From Candidatus Zhuqueibacterota bacterium (lineage in GTDB: Bacteria; Zhuqueibacterota; Zhuqueibacteria; Oceanimicrobiales; Oceanimicrobiaceae), in NCBI GenBank assembly GCA_029261995.1, contig JAJDAF010000030.1, forward strand, positions 1-64,000: DNA of 64,000 nt. Direction: 5' to 3'. The position numbers and the translations under genes are program-made. The notes beneath the pieces are model-generated. The model worked only from the letters and a program-made list of their open reading frames with translations, did not search any database and was not told the origin of the DNA. This document shows positions 1-8,642 of the stretch, in pieces; position 1 is the first letter of the stretch; each line of letters opens with the position of its first letter.

Positions 1-138
1 TCGCCCCGCATCTTTGGATTGGGCTTCCTTCAGACAACGCCTCGCGACGACGCCCTTGCCCTTCTCCTAGCCTTCGGCTCCGCGAAAACCTGGCGCAGGG
101 ACTCACACCCTGCTAGCTATGGGCCATGCCCGGCACAC
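1..138 (-). mobile_element. Group II intron, 5' end (domain I), partial
   Basis: Read on the minus strand from 138 leftward, the sequence starts with GTGTGCCGGGCATGG, which fits the group II intron 5' consensus GUGYG. It continues with a perfect stem GCAGGG/CCCTGC (loop TGTGAGT), a short stem AGCC/GGCT closed by GAA, and a GTCTGAAGGAAGCCC stretch. These are typical of domain I of bacterial group II introns. The intron begins about 27 bases after the stop codon of the leftward dehydrogenase gene. Its reverse transcriptase/maturase, if present, and its 3' end lie outside the window. The family match is from memory of intron 5' ends; the hairpins and GTGTG start are seen directly. Confidence 0.75.
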
Positions 139-139
139 A

Positions 140-162
140 CGCTCTACCCCCCACGCTCCACG
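140..162. repeat. 23-bp dispersed element, copy 1
   Basis: The sequence CGCTCTAC-ccccc-ACGCTCCACG lies between the stop codon of the dehydrogenase gene and the intron start. A second copy is at 40274-40296 (CGCTCTAC-acgct-ACGCTCCACG), also just downstream of a leftward gene's stop codon. The two agree at 20 of 23 positions, with differences only in the central five bases. The function is unknown; both copies occupy the same position relative to a stop codon, so it may belong to a 3'-end repeat family of this genome. Confidence 0.5.
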
Positions 163-164
163 AA

Positions 165-1202
165 CTATGGCACTAACACCACTTTACCGAACTGCTCACG
201 TTTGGCCAGACGCTGGTGCGCGACGGCCGCATCCGCCAGAGGCATGGTTGTGTCCAGAACCGGCTTCAACTTGTCCGGGAAAAACTGCAGAGCGTGCCGT
301 AGCCCGGCCTTCCTGCCCATGAAATTGCCGAAAATCTTCAATTCTTTGAAGAAAACATAGCGCAAGTCCGTCACAGCCTCGTAACCCGTCGTGGCGCCAC
401 AAGTCACAAGCCGCCCGCCGGGCTTGAGCGCTTTGAGACTTTTTTCCCAGGTAGATTTGCCGACGTGTTCAAACACAATGTCCACACCGCGTTTGTCAGT
501 CAGCCGCCGGACTTCTGCCAGAAAATCGTGGTCGGAATAGTTCACCAGTTTGTCTGCGCCAAGCTCCGCGGCCTTCGCAAGCTTCTCATCACTGCTGGCC
601 GTCGCGATCACGCGTGCGCCAAACAACTTAGCGATTTGGATGGCGGCGCTACCGACGCCGCTGCCGGCCGCAAGCACGAGAATCTCCTCCCCCGGCCGGA
701 TTTTCACCTGGTCAACCAGCATGTGCCAGGCGGTCAGAAAGACAAGCGGGATAGCTGCGGCTTGGTCAAAATCCAGTCCCTCGGGAATCGGAAATACATT
801 CGAGGCGGGCACTTTCACATAATCGGCGTAAGCGCCCAGCGTGTTCTCGCCGAGTATTTTGTAGTCCCCGCAGTAGTTGTCGTTGCCGGCCAGGCATTGT
901 TCGCAAACGCCGCATCCCCAACCCGGGGCGAGCAGGACCTTGTTGCCGACGCCCGTGTTGCGAACCGCGGAACCAACTTCCACCACGACGCCCGAGACGT
1001 CAGAGCCGAGAATATGCGGCATCGTCAAATTGAACGCCGGGCCGCCTTGCCTTACCCACAGGTCTAAATGATTCAGGGCCACCGCTTTGACCTGAACCAG
1101 CACTTCATCGGCCGCAATCGTGGGTACGGGATGTGATTCGTAACTTAGTTTTTCCACACCGCCATGCTCGTGAATAACGACGGCCCTCATTGTTTCAGGC
1201 AT
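165..1202 (-). CDS. Zinc-type medium-chain alcohol dehydrogenase / quinone reductase family protein
   Basis: The 345-residue protein belongs to the medium-chain dehydrogenase/reductase superfamily, NAD(P)-dependent oxidoreductases acting on alcohols, quinones or enoyl compounds. An N-terminal GroES-like domain carries the structural-zinc cysteines C97, C100, C103 and C111, and the Rossmann motif GSGVGSA lies near residues 180-186. It is the last gene of the leftward Mo-hydroxylase operon, two bases after the hcrB-like gene, so it probably acts on the same alicyclic or aromatic acyl-CoA or alcohol pathway. The exact substrate cannot be read from sequence. A start four codons later (MRAVVIHEH) is also possible. 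Confidence 0.85.
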   Translation of the reverse strand: MPETMRAVVIHEHGGVEKLSYESHPVPTIAADEVLVQVKAVALNHLDLWVRQGGPAFNLTMPHILGSDVSGVVVEVGSAVRNTGVGNKVLLAPGWGCGVCEQCLAGNDNYCGDYKILGENTLGAYADYVKVPASNVFPIPEGLDFDQAAAIPLVFLTAWHMLVDQVKIRPGEEILVLAAGSGVGSAAIQIAKLFGARVIATASSDEKLAKAAELGADKLVNYSDHDFLAEVRRLTDKRGVDIVFEHVGKSTWEKSLKALKPGGRLVTCGATTGYEAVTDLRYVFFKELKIFGNFMGRKAGLRHALQFFPDKLKPVLDTTMPLADAAVAHQRLAKREQFGKVVLVP

Positions 1203-1204
1203 GA

Positions 1205-2188
1205 CTAATTGTTCGAGTTCTTCGGTGTGGTTAGCTCGGTAAGGATTCTCTTGAGGTAGACACCCACCATTGCCTTGCGGTACTGGGGTGAGAAATGGAC
1301 ATTCCGGTAGGCGTTCACTTCTTCCTGTACCGCCCCGCTAATCGTTTCGATCAAATCCATGCTGACTTGCTCACCAACGAATGGCTGCATGACTTCATCG
1401 TACAGCAAAGGTGTCGTTTCCATTCCCGTGATGGCAATTCGCAGAGTTTCTATTGTGTTGTCAGCAAAAGAAAGCGCCACTGCGGCGCCCATGACCGGGT
1501 AATCCATCGAATCCCGAATGCGCAGTTTTCGGTACGCCGCCCGCAGGGCTTGCGCGGACTTCGGGATTGCGATATGAGTCAGGATTTCTTCTGGCAACTT
1601 GACATTCCGTGTGATGCCGTCATGGGCGAAAAATCCGGCCACCGGCAAGTCACGGTCGCTTTCCGGGCCGGCGAGATGCAAGGTGGCGTCCAAAACCATG
1701 AACACCGGCGCCAAATCCCCGGAGTAGGTCGCGTAGCAGATTTCCTTTTGTGGCACGACCAGACAGACGTCGCCGTCCGCTTTCATGCAGAATCCTTTGG
1801 ACTCGCGCCAGAGTGGCGACTGGTTAAAAAACCAACAACGGTTGTCGAGCAGAATGTTTCCGCCAACCGTTGCCGACTCACGCAGCAGAGGTGTGGCAAC
1901 CAGATGAGCAGCGGCAGGCAGCACAGGAAGCGCACTCTTCAGCACAGCACTATTTTCCAATTGAACGAGCGTAGCCATGCCGCCAATCCTGTCTGCCGAC
2001 ACATCTTGAAGTTCATGAACTCCTGACAGACTAATGACATTATTACGATTGTTCAGCCGATTCTTGTAGTTCGGCAACACATCCGTGCCGCCGGCGATAA
2101 AATCGAAATCACCGTCGCATGATTGGGCGACAGCCAGGGCGTCTTTCAGTGTGGCCGGCTGGTGATACTTGAATTGCGGTAAGATCAT
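1205..2188 (-). CDS. hcrB: Molybdenum hydroxylase FAD/[4Fe-4S] subunit, 4-hydroxybenzoyl-CoA reductase beta type
   Basis: This 327-residue protein is the FAD-binding medium subunit of a xanthine-oxidase-family enzyme (FAD motif AGGTD near residue 32). Unlike most such subunits it has an inserted loop with four cysteines, C118, C134, C142 and C151. The spacing 16-8-9 is the same as that of the extra [4Fe-4S] cluster ligands of 4-hydroxybenzoyl-CoA reductase HcrB (C122, C138, C146, C155 in Thauera, from memory). Flanking residues such as NQS, WR and CYATY-GD-AP also match. In HcrABC this cluster serves low-potential electron input for reductive dehydroxylation of the aromatic ring. The substrate here is inferred; a related aryl- or acyl-CoA is possible. 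Confidence 0.8.
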   Translation of the reverse strand: MILPQFKYHQPATLKDALAVAQSCDGDFDFIAGGTDVLPNYKNRLNNRNNVISLSGVHELQDVSADRIGGMATLVQLENSAVLKSALPVLPAAAHLVATPLLRESATVGGNILLDNRCWFFNQSPLWRESKGFCMKADGDVCLVVPQKEICYATYSGDLAPVFMVLDATLHLAGPESDRDLPVAGFFAHDGITRNVKLPEEILTHIAIPKSAQALRAAYRKLRIRDSMDYPVMGAAVALSFADNTIETLRIAITGMETTPLLYDEVMQPFVGEQVSMDLIETISGAVQEEVNAYRNVHFSPQYRKAMVGVYLKRILTELTTPKNSNN

Positions 2189-2189
2189 T

Positions 2190-3227
2190 CTACTTGTGAG
2201 GTCGCTTCATATTTTTCTTGATAACGGACAGTATTCTGTTAAGAACAGCGCCATCTTTCGGCAAAATATCTACTGCAGGCAACCTGGGCACTAGAGTAGC
2301 CCAGTTGGGGTCCTGCATGAAAACGGTCTTGAAAATGGGAAGGGATTCATCCACGCGTCCGGCATTTACCAAAGAAACGGCGTGCCAGAATTTCATCTCG
2401 AGATTGTCCGGGAAAAGTTTCTCCGCAGCGCCGTACTCGCTCAGCGCGCCGTCTACATCGTCGCGCTCCAAGGCGAGATCACCCTTGTTCATGTGGTCAT
2501 AGGCGCGATGTAGTTTGACCAATCTCTTAAGCTCCTTGATTGGTTCCGGATGGTCCTCGATACGCAATTCCATCACCCGGTCATCCCACGGCCGGCCCGT
2601 CGCTTCTCCCTTCACAATGACAATAGCCGCGGACTGCTGGCCACGGATATCTCCACCGGCATCTTGAGCCGCCTGCAGTGCGGCCAGCATTCTGTCAGCC
2701 AAGTCTCCCTGGGCCGAATCGTAGGCTTGTTTCATGGCCGGCCAGATCTTCTTGTTCAACATCAAGTTGGCCTGCACGGAAAAGTTATCCCCAATGTAGT
2801 GGCCGGCATCGGGAATGCATTTTTCACCGGTGTGAGCAGCGACATTGCCATGCGCATCCACCATGGCCACTTGCCGGATTTCGGGGTGCTCATCCGCTAC
2901 TTTCAGAGCTTCGAGGGTTTGGGGAGCCGTACGGCCTGCTTTCATGAGTTGCAAGCCAAGCGGACCGTAAGTGACATCGACCAGAGATTGCGTCGCAATC
3001 GCACCGACGCCTGCTTCGGCCCAAGTCACAATCGAGCCGACGGAAAACCAATGCGATTGAACAGCGACGCCCATTTGGCCGGTTTCCGGGTCCCGCGCCA
3101 CAACCGAATAGGTGTGAACCGGGCGCCAGGGCCGGACAGTTTTCTTATGGGGAGACTGCGCGACAATCTCAGGAGCTGAGACTACAATTGAAAACAAGAT
3201 AGGTATCAGTACGCTACGAGATTTCAT
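2190..3227 (-). CDS. Secreted DUF1028 family protein with TPR-like C-terminus
   Basis: The 345-residue product begins with a signal peptide (MKSRSVLIPILF..., cleavage probably after VAQ). The DUF1028 domain follows (THTYSVVARDPETG-like start, then VQSHWFSVGS and GVGAIATQS), an Ntn-hydrolase-like family of unknown function. The last roughly 110 residues are helical and TPR-like (ALSEYGAAEKLFPDN). I chose the ATG at 3227 because GGAGG lies four bases upstream; a GTG at 3242 is in frame but has no such site. The gene sits between the FAD and Mo subunit genes of the hydroxylase, an unexpected place for an exported protein; co-transcription is likely, a functional link is not shown. Confidence 0.85.
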   Translation of the reverse strand: MKSRSVLIPILFSIVVSAPEIVAQSPHKKTVRPWRPVHTYSVVARDPETGQMGVAVQSHWFSVGSIVTWAEAGVGAIATQSLVDVTYGPLGLQLMKAGRTAPQTLEALKVADEHPEIRQVAMVDAHGNVAAHTGEKCIPDAGHYIGDNFSVQANLMLNKKIWPAMKQAYDSAQGDLADRMLAALQAAQDAGGDIRGQQSAAIVIVKGEATGRPWDDRVMELRIEDHPEPIKELKRLVKLHRAYDHMNKGDLALERDDVDGALSEYGAAEKLFPDNLEMKFWHAVSLVNAGRVDESLPIFKTVFMQDPNWATLVPRLPAVDILPKDGAVLNRILSVIKKNMKRPHK

Positions 3228-3302
3228 CCATCCTCCAACCACTTTTCTTTATTTTGAGTTTGTGAAAAAGCAACGTCGTCTTGGACGTCCCGCGAATTAC
3301 GA

Positions 3303-5669
3303 TCAGACATGAATCTCTGCCGGTGAGCCCAAACCAGGGGCCACTCCCTGGCGCTGTGCTGCTTTCCAGAGCTTGTCCGGGGTAATTGGCAAGGAGGTCA
3401 TGCGAACGCCAACGGCATCGTAAACGGCATTAGCCACTGCCGGCAGAATCGGCAGCAGCGGGCCTTCTCCCGCCTCCTTCGCACCGTACGGGCCTTCCGG
3501 GTCATGACTTTCGACAATGATAACATCAACTTCCGGCATCTGCATGGGCGTCAAAGTGCGATAATCGAGAAAATTCGGCCCTTGCAAGGCGCCCTTGAGG
3601 TAGGGCATCTCCTCACAAAGAACCTGACCGAGTCCCATGTGAACGCAGCCTTCGATCTGGCCCTCGACGGCAAGGGGATTGAGGGCGCGGCCGCAATCGT
3701 GCGCGGCCCAGACTTTCTTCACTCTGGTTTCAAAGGTCTCGGGATCGACGGAAACCTGGGCTATGTAAGCTTGAAAACTGTAGGTCGGGGACAAGCCGGC
3801 GCGCCAGCCTTTGAACGCGTCGCGTTTGCCAATTGGCGGCGGCGACTGGTAGGTACCTTTAGCAATGAGCGCGCCGTTTTTTGCCAGCGCCTCCTGCAAC
3901 ATTTCATCAAAAGTCAGAGAGACGGAAGGGTCTGGCGAGTAAATGACGCGTTCTTCTTGCAAGACAAATCCCTGCGCAGGGCAACCCGTCTTGCGAGCGG
4001 CGGCATCGACCAGCTTCTGGCGAATCTTACGGGCAGCCTCTGCTGCGGCGTTGCCTGCCATAAAGGTCACGCGGCTCGAATATGAGCCTAGATCGATGGG
4101 CGCCGTGTCGGAATCTCCAGAAAAAATGCGGATCCGGTCCAAGCCAATGCCAAGCGGCTCGGCGACGCATTGGGCGAGCATGGTATCGCTGCCCTGGCCA
4201 ATTTCAGCCGCCATGCTGTGCACGGTAATGCCGCCATCCATATCGATTTTCAAATGAACAGTAGAGTGGGGCAGCTCGTTGAAATGAATCCGGTGCGCGC
4301 TGCCGCTGATGTAGAATCCACAAGCAATGCCAATGCCTTCGCCAAATGGCAATTTCCCGTGTTTCGAATCCCAGTCCGAGCGTTTGCGGGCGCGCTCAAT
4401 GCATTCCTTTGTGCCGTTGCTGGTGATGCGAAAGCCATTAACCGTTTCGGTGTTGGCAGGCAGCAAGTTTGCCAGACGGAATTCGCACGGGTTAGTCTTG
4501 TGCTCCTCGGCCAGTTGATCCATAAGCACTTCAAACGCGTAGCGCGTATTTACAGCGCCGTGGCCGCGCATGGCGCCACATGGAGCCTTGTTGGTGTAAA
4601 CGCGACGACCCGCGTATCGAAAATTCGGAATGTGATACGGCCCCATGGACAGGACGCCGTTGTAGTAGGTGGTGACAACACCAAAACTGCCCCAGGCGCC
4701 GCCGTCGATGGTGGCATCCAGGTCGAGAGCGGTGAGCTTGCCGTGCGCGTCAGTAGCGACGGATAGATGCGTACGAGTCGGATGTCGGCCATGATTGTTT
4801 AAAAAGACTTCTTCCCTGTCAAACAGGATCTTCACTGGCCGGCGGCATTTTCTGGAAAGCAGCGAGGCGATCATTTCATGTGGAAACGGATCACTCTTAC
4901 CGCCAAATCCGCCACCAACCATGGGACGGATGACGCGGATTCGGTGCATGGCCATTTCCATCACCTCGGTCAACGCGCGGTGCAGATAGTGCGGTACTTG
5001 CTGCGCGGACCAGACCGTCAGACGGTCGTCTGCGTCGTAATGTGCGATGGCCACGATGGGCTCGGTGAAGCCGTGATTCACGCCCACGAACTCGAAATCT
5101 CCGGTGGCCACGTGGTCGGCGCTGCTGAGAGCCGCATCGACGTCGCCGTGGTGCTGCTCTACAGATTTCTGGATATTCGTGCCGTCTTGCGTCCGCTCCT
5201 GGATGGGCTCATCAGTCGGTTCGATGCCCTTTTCGACACGCAGGATGGGTTCCAGCGGTTCGTAATCTACATCGATAAGTTGAAGCGCCTGCAGGGCAAT
5301 CTCCTCATTGTCCGCGGCTATGGCGGCGACGCAATCCCCTGCATAAAGAACCTTGCCATCGCGGCCAGGCGCACCTGGCTTCGGCAAGCTGATCTCATCT
5401 TTGGAGATGGGCAGGACGCCGAACTTGTTTTGGGCGCCTGGTTCATCTCCGGTGATGACCGCATGCACACCAGGCAGTTCCAGCGCTTTTGACACATCTA
5501 CCTTTTTGACTCGGGCATGCGACATCGACGCGCGAAGAATTTTGCCTACCAACATGCCGGGCAGCTTGATGTCGTCGGTGTAGACTCCTTCTCCTGTCGT
5601 CTTCTTGAGCGCATCCACGAGAGGGAACCGTTTGCCGACCACATTGCTGGATTTGGTGCTGGATTTCAT
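3303..5669 (-). CDS. hcrA: Molybdenum hydroxylase large (Moco) subunit, 4-hydroxybenzoyl-CoA reductase alpha type
   Basis: The 788-residue catalytic subunit of a xanthine-oxidase-family molybdoenzyme has the usual molybdopterin-cytosine-dinucleotide signatures. These are GGGFGGK near residue 250, AMRGHGA near 368 and KEAGEGP near 728, the last holding the glutamate that acts as catalytic base in the family. The start at 5669 is supported by AAGGTGA five bases upstream; the longer frame would overlap the hcrC end. With hcrB and hcrC it makes a complete alpha-beta-gamma set, but here the order is hcrC-hcrA-DUF1028-hcrB. The 4-hydroxybenzoyl-CoA assignment rests on the beta subunit's extra cysteines; the alpha subunit alone would only say xanthine dehydrogenase family. 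Confidence 0.85.
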   Translation of the reverse strand: MKSSTKSSNVVGKRFPLVDALKKTTGEGVYTDDIKLPGMLVGKILRASMSHARVKKVDVSKALELPGVHAVITGDEPGAQNKFGVLPISKDEISLPKPGAPGRDGKVLYAGDCVAAIAADNEEIALQALQLIDVDYEPLEPILRVEKGIEPTDEPIQERTQDGTNIQKSVEQHHGDVDAALSSADHVATGDFEFVGVNHGFTEPIVAIAHYDADDRLTVWSAQQVPHYLHRALTEVMEMAMHRIRVIRPMVGGGFGGKSDPFPHEMIASLLSRKCRRPVKILFDREEVFLNNHGRHPTRTHLSVATDAHGKLTALDLDATIDGGAWGSFGVVTTYYNGVLSMGPYHIPNFRYAGRRVYTNKAPCGAMRGHGAVNTRYAFEVLMDQLAEEHKTNPCEFRLANLLPANTETVNGFRITSNGTKECIERARKRSDWDSKHGKLPFGEGIGIACGFYISGSAHRIHFNELPHSTVHLKIDMDGGITVHSMAAEIGQGSDTMLAQCVAEPLGIGLDRIRIFSGDSDTAPIDLGSYSSRVTFMAGNAAAEAARKIRQKLVDAAARKTGCPAQGFVLQEERVIYSPDPSVSLTFDEMLQEALAKNGALIAKGTYQSPPPIGKRDAFKGWRAGLSPTYSFQAYIAQVSVDPETFETRVKKVWAAHDCGRALNPLAVEGQIEGCVHMGLGQVLCEEMPYLKGALQGPNFLDYRTLTPMQMPEVDVIIVESHDPEGPYGAKEAGEGPLLPILPAVANAVYDAVGVRMTSLPITPDKLWKAAQRQGVAPGLGSPAEIHV

Positions 5670-5694
5670 GCTGTCACCTTGAGACCTGCGCTTG

Positions 5695-6171
5695 TCAACA
5701 TCCGTTGCGTTTGTCATTGGCTGCCATTTCGATAGCATCTACTATTTTGATGTAGCCGGTGCATCGACACATATTTCCCGAAATGGCCTCCTCAATTTCT
5801 TCACGAGACGGGTTGGCATGCTCATCCAAAAACGCTTTCGCGGTCATGATGAAACCTTGCGTGCAGAAGCCGCATTGCGAGCCACCGGCATCTGCGAAGG
5901 TCTGCTGCAGCGGGTGCAGAACATCCGTCTTGAGGCCCTCGATGGTCGTAATCTCCTTCCCCACGCACTCAAGCGCCAGAGTCAAACACGAAAGTCTGGC
6001 CCGGCCATCGACAAGTACGGTGCAGCAGCCGCAAGTACCAAAGTCGCAGCCACGTTTTGTGCCGGTTAGATTGAGGTTTTCGCGCACGACATCGAGCAGA
6101 ACGTCGTATTCTCGCACCGCGGTTTCATAGCTGGAACCGTTGATTTTGAATGTCACAAGCTTGCGCGTCAT
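5695..6171 (-). CDS. hcrC: Molybdenum hydroxylase small [2Fe-2S] subunit
   Basis: The 158-residue iron-sulfur subunit has two [2Fe-2S] domains. The plant-ferredoxin type has cysteines 42, 47, 50 and 62 (motif GCDFGTCGCC), and the helical all-alpha type has CGFC at 100-103 and CRC at 135-137. It passes electrons between the Mo centre of HcrA and the FAD of HcrB. The ATG at 6171 has GGAG five bases upstream. An upstream ATG at 6192 overlaps the stop codon of the acyl-CoA dehydrogenase (ATGA) but lacks a ribosome site. Either way the gene is translationally close to its neighbour and ends 25 bases before hcrA. Confidence 0.88.
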   Translation of the reverse strand: MTRKLVTFKINGSSYETAVREYDVLLDVVRENLNLTGTKRGCDFGTCGCCTVLVDGRARLSCLTLALECVGKEITTIEGLKTDVLHPLQQTFADAGGSQCGFCTQGFIMTAKAFLDEHANPSREEIEEAISGNMCRCTGYIKIVDAIEMAANDKRNGC

Positions 6172-6188
6172 GGCATCTCCGGTGTAAC

Positions 6189-7334
6189 TCATTTGCCGCT
6201 GAACAATTCTCTTGCAATAATCACACGCTGGATCTGGCTGGTGCCTTCATAAATCTGAAAAATCTTGGCGTCGCGCATCATCTTTTCAACGGGGTATTCT
6301 GATGAGTAGCCGTATCCGCCGTAAACCTGAACTGCATCGGTTGCTACCTTCATCGCCATGTCCGCGGCAAATGCTTTTGCGTACGCAGCCTCAAGGGTGT
6401 TTCGTTGGCCGTTGTCGGTTTTCCAGGCTGATTTGCGCACCAGTTGCCGGGCCGCTTCAATATTCATCGCCATTTCAGCTACCATAAAATTTACCGCCTG
6501 TAGCTTGGAGATGGGCTTGCCAAACGCCGTGCGCTCCTTTGCATACCCAATCGATGCTTCCATGGCGCCACGTCCCAGGCCCACTGCCGCGGAGGCTACC
6601 ACCGGCCTTGAGTGGTCAAAAGCGTGCATGGCGATTTTCCAGCCATCGCCTTCATTGCCCAATCTGCACTCGACAGGAACTTTCACGTCCTCGAAAGTGA
6701 TGGCGCGCGTGTCGGAGGAGCGCTGACCCATCTTTTCCTCATGTTTTCCCAGTGTGATGCCAGGACTGTCGGCCGGCACGACGAAGGCTGTCATGCCGCC
6801 ATATCCCGCGGCCGGATCGGTGTACGCGACCAGGAAGGACCAGCTTGCCTGCGCCGCATTCGTGATCCACATCTTCTGACCGTTCACGACGTAGTCATTG
6901 CCGACTTTCTTTGCCAGAGTTTTGATGCCGGCAACATCAGAGCCGGCGGCGGGTTCCGTGACCGCATACGCGCAAAACGAGTATTCCTCAACCATTTGGC
7001 CCAGATACTTCTTGTTTTGCTCATCGTTGCCGGCGACAAGCAATGGGCCTTCCGCCAGCATATTTGACATCATGGATGTTCCAATCCCGGTGCAGCCGAC
7101 GCCCAATTCCTCGCCGATGATGCAGTCATCGAGGACACCGAGTCCCGGGCCGCCAAATTTTTCGGGTATTTGCACGTTCATCAGGCCAATTTCCCAGGCC
7201 TTTCGAAGGACTTCGGTTGGGAATTCAGCTTTTTTATCGTACTCCGCCGCAACCGACTTTATCTCGTTGTCGGTAAATTCTTTGGCCAAATCCTGCAACA
7301 ACTTCTGTTCTTCCGACAGGCTAAAATCGATCAT
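6189..7334 (-). CDS. Acyl-CoA dehydrogenase
   Basis: This 381-residue flavoprotein has the length and motifs of the short/medium-chain acyl-CoA dehydrogenase family. AYAVTEPAAGSDVAG and MWITNAAQASW bind the FAD/substrate, and the C-terminal IYEGTSQIQR carries the position of the catalytic glutamate. It oxidises an acyl-CoA to the 2-enoyl-CoA and passes electrons to ETF. It lies between a thiolase (upstream) and the hydroxylase subunits (downstream), overlapping or touching hcrC, so it likely serves ring-derived or short-chain acyl-CoA degradation in the same operon. Chain-length specificity is not readable. Confidence 0.93.
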   Translation of the reverse strand: MIDFSLSEEQKLLQDLAKEFTDNEIKSVAAEYDKKAEFPTEVLRKAWEIGLMNVQIPEKFGGPGLGVLDDCIIGEELGVGCTGIGTSMMSNMLAEGPLLVAGNDEQNKKYLGQMVEEYSFCAYAVTEPAAGSDVAGIKTLAKKVGNDYVVNGQKMWITNAAQASWSFLVAYTDPAAGYGGMTAFVVPADSPGITLGKHEEKMGQRSSDTRAITFEDVKVPVECRLGNEGDGWKIAMHAFDHSRPVVASAAVGLGRGAMEASIGYAKERTAFGKPISKLQAVNFMVAEMAMNIEAARQLVRKSAWKTDNGQRNTLEAAYAKAFAADMAMKVATDAVQVYGGYGYSSEYPVEKMMRDAKIFQIYEGTSQIQRVIIARELFSGK

Positions 7335-7370
7335 GTCTCAATCCTTTCGTGTTCTGCTATCTTTTCGGAC

Positions 7371-8570
7371 TCAGGCCGAAACCCGTTCGACCAGCAAGGC
7401 CAATCCCATCCCGCCACTCACACACAACGTTGCCAAGCCGAGTGACGCATCTCTTTTCTGCAACTCGTGCAGTAACGTTACCACGATTCTCGCGCCAGTA
7501 CAACCAGTTGGGTGACCCAATGCGATGGCGCCGCCATTGACGTTGACCCGGTCCATATCAAGTTTGAGTTCGCGGTCGCAGGCCAGAACCTGAACCGCGA
7601 AGGCCTCGTTGAGCTCGATCAGGTCGATGTCTGAAAGCTGCATTTTGTTGCGTTCCAGGAGTTGTCTGACCGCGGGTACCGGCCCGATGCCCATCAAAGC
7701 CGGGTCCACTCCAGCAACCTGGTAGTCCACGATTTTTGCAGCGGGCCGTAAATTGAGCTCATCTCTTTTCTTGTCAGAATAGACCAAAACCATGGCGGCG
7801 CCGTCTGTAATGCCAGAGGCGTTGCCCGCGTGCACAGTGCCGTCCTTCTTAAACACAGGCTTTAACTTCGCAAGCGTCTCAAGTGTGGTCTGTGGCCTGG
7901 GATGTTCGTCGCGGTCGAACAACGTGACGCTTCCGCGTTTCCCGAGAACCTCGACCGGTACAATCTCATCGACAAAGCGATTTGCCTTCTGCGCAGATTC
8001 GCACCGGCGCTGTGAAAGTAGCGCGTATTCGTCCGATTCGCTGCGTGGGATTTGATATTTCTCAGACAGGCGTTCCGCGGTCTCTCCCATGATTTCATCG
8101 CACAGCGGGCAAAGGTAACCGTCGCGGTACATAGAATCCACAACTTGTTCGTGGCCAAGACGATAGCCCCATCTCGCTTGCATCAAAAGATAAGGAGCAT
8201 TGCTCAGGCTTTCGGTTCCGCCAGCCAAGGCCACATTTGAGTCGCCAACCAAGATGGCCTGGACCGCGTTGATGATCGCCTTCAGACCCGAGCCGCACGC
8301 CTGATTGATAGAATAAGCCGGAGAAGTCTCTGGAATTGCGGACCGATGTGCGATTTGTCGGGCCGGGTTCGGACCGACTCCGGCCAGGCGGGCAATACCC
8401 ACGATGGTCTCATCGACTTGAGTTGCGTCGATTCCTGCACGCCGGATGGTTTCTTTGGCGGCAACCGCCCCGAGTTCTGGCGCGGTCAAGGGGCCTAGCG
8501 TTCCGCCAAATCTGCCAATCGCTGTGCGAACCGGTGCTCCGAGATAAATATTCTGATTAGGTCTGGCCAT
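7371..8570 (-). CDS. Acetyl-CoA C-acetyltransferase (thiolase)
   Basis: The 399-residue thiolase II family enzyme has the nucleophilic cysteine in NQACGSGLKAI, the catalytic histidine in GGAIALGHPTGCTGAR and the C-terminal cysteine in CVSGGMG. It cleaves 3-ketoacyl-CoA, or condenses two acetyl-CoA. I chose the ATG at 8570 because GAGGGGA lies seven bases upstream; an in-frame start 22 codons earlier has no such support. It is the first gene of the leftward catabolic operon (thiolase, acyl-CoA dehydrogenase, hcrC, hcrA, DUF1028, hcrB, dehydrogenase). A second thiolase is encoded at 43679-44818. Confidence 0.92.
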   Translation of the reverse strand: MARPNQNIYLGAPVRTAIGRFGGTLGPLTAPELGAVAAKETIRRAGIDATQVDETIVGIARLAGVGPNPARQIAHRSAIPETSPAYSINQACGSGLKAIINAVQAILVGDSNVALAGGTESLSNAPYLLMQARWGYRLGHEQVVDSMYRDGYLCPLCDEIMGETAERLSEKYQIPRSESDEYALLSQRRCESAQKANRFVDEIVPVEVLGKRGSVTLFDRDEHPRPQTTLETLAKLKPVFKKDGTVHAGNASGITDGAAMVLVYSDKKRDELNLRPAAKIVDYQVAGVDPALMGIGPVPAVRQLLERNKMQLSDIDLIELNEAFAVQVLACDRELKLDMDRVNVNGGAIALGHPTGCTGARIVVTLLHELQKRDASLGLATLCVSGGMGLALLVERVSA

Positions 8571-8642
8571 ATACTTTCCCCTCGAACAAACATTAAGATT
8601 CGATATCATATATTTGCAAAGGAAACGAATCGGCAATAAATT

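Noticed and set aside
1-164. Possible integron attC site or tRNA-like structure
   Set aside because: The hairpins and GTGTG start read as a group II intron 5' end on the minus strand; no attC boxes or cloverleaf are present.
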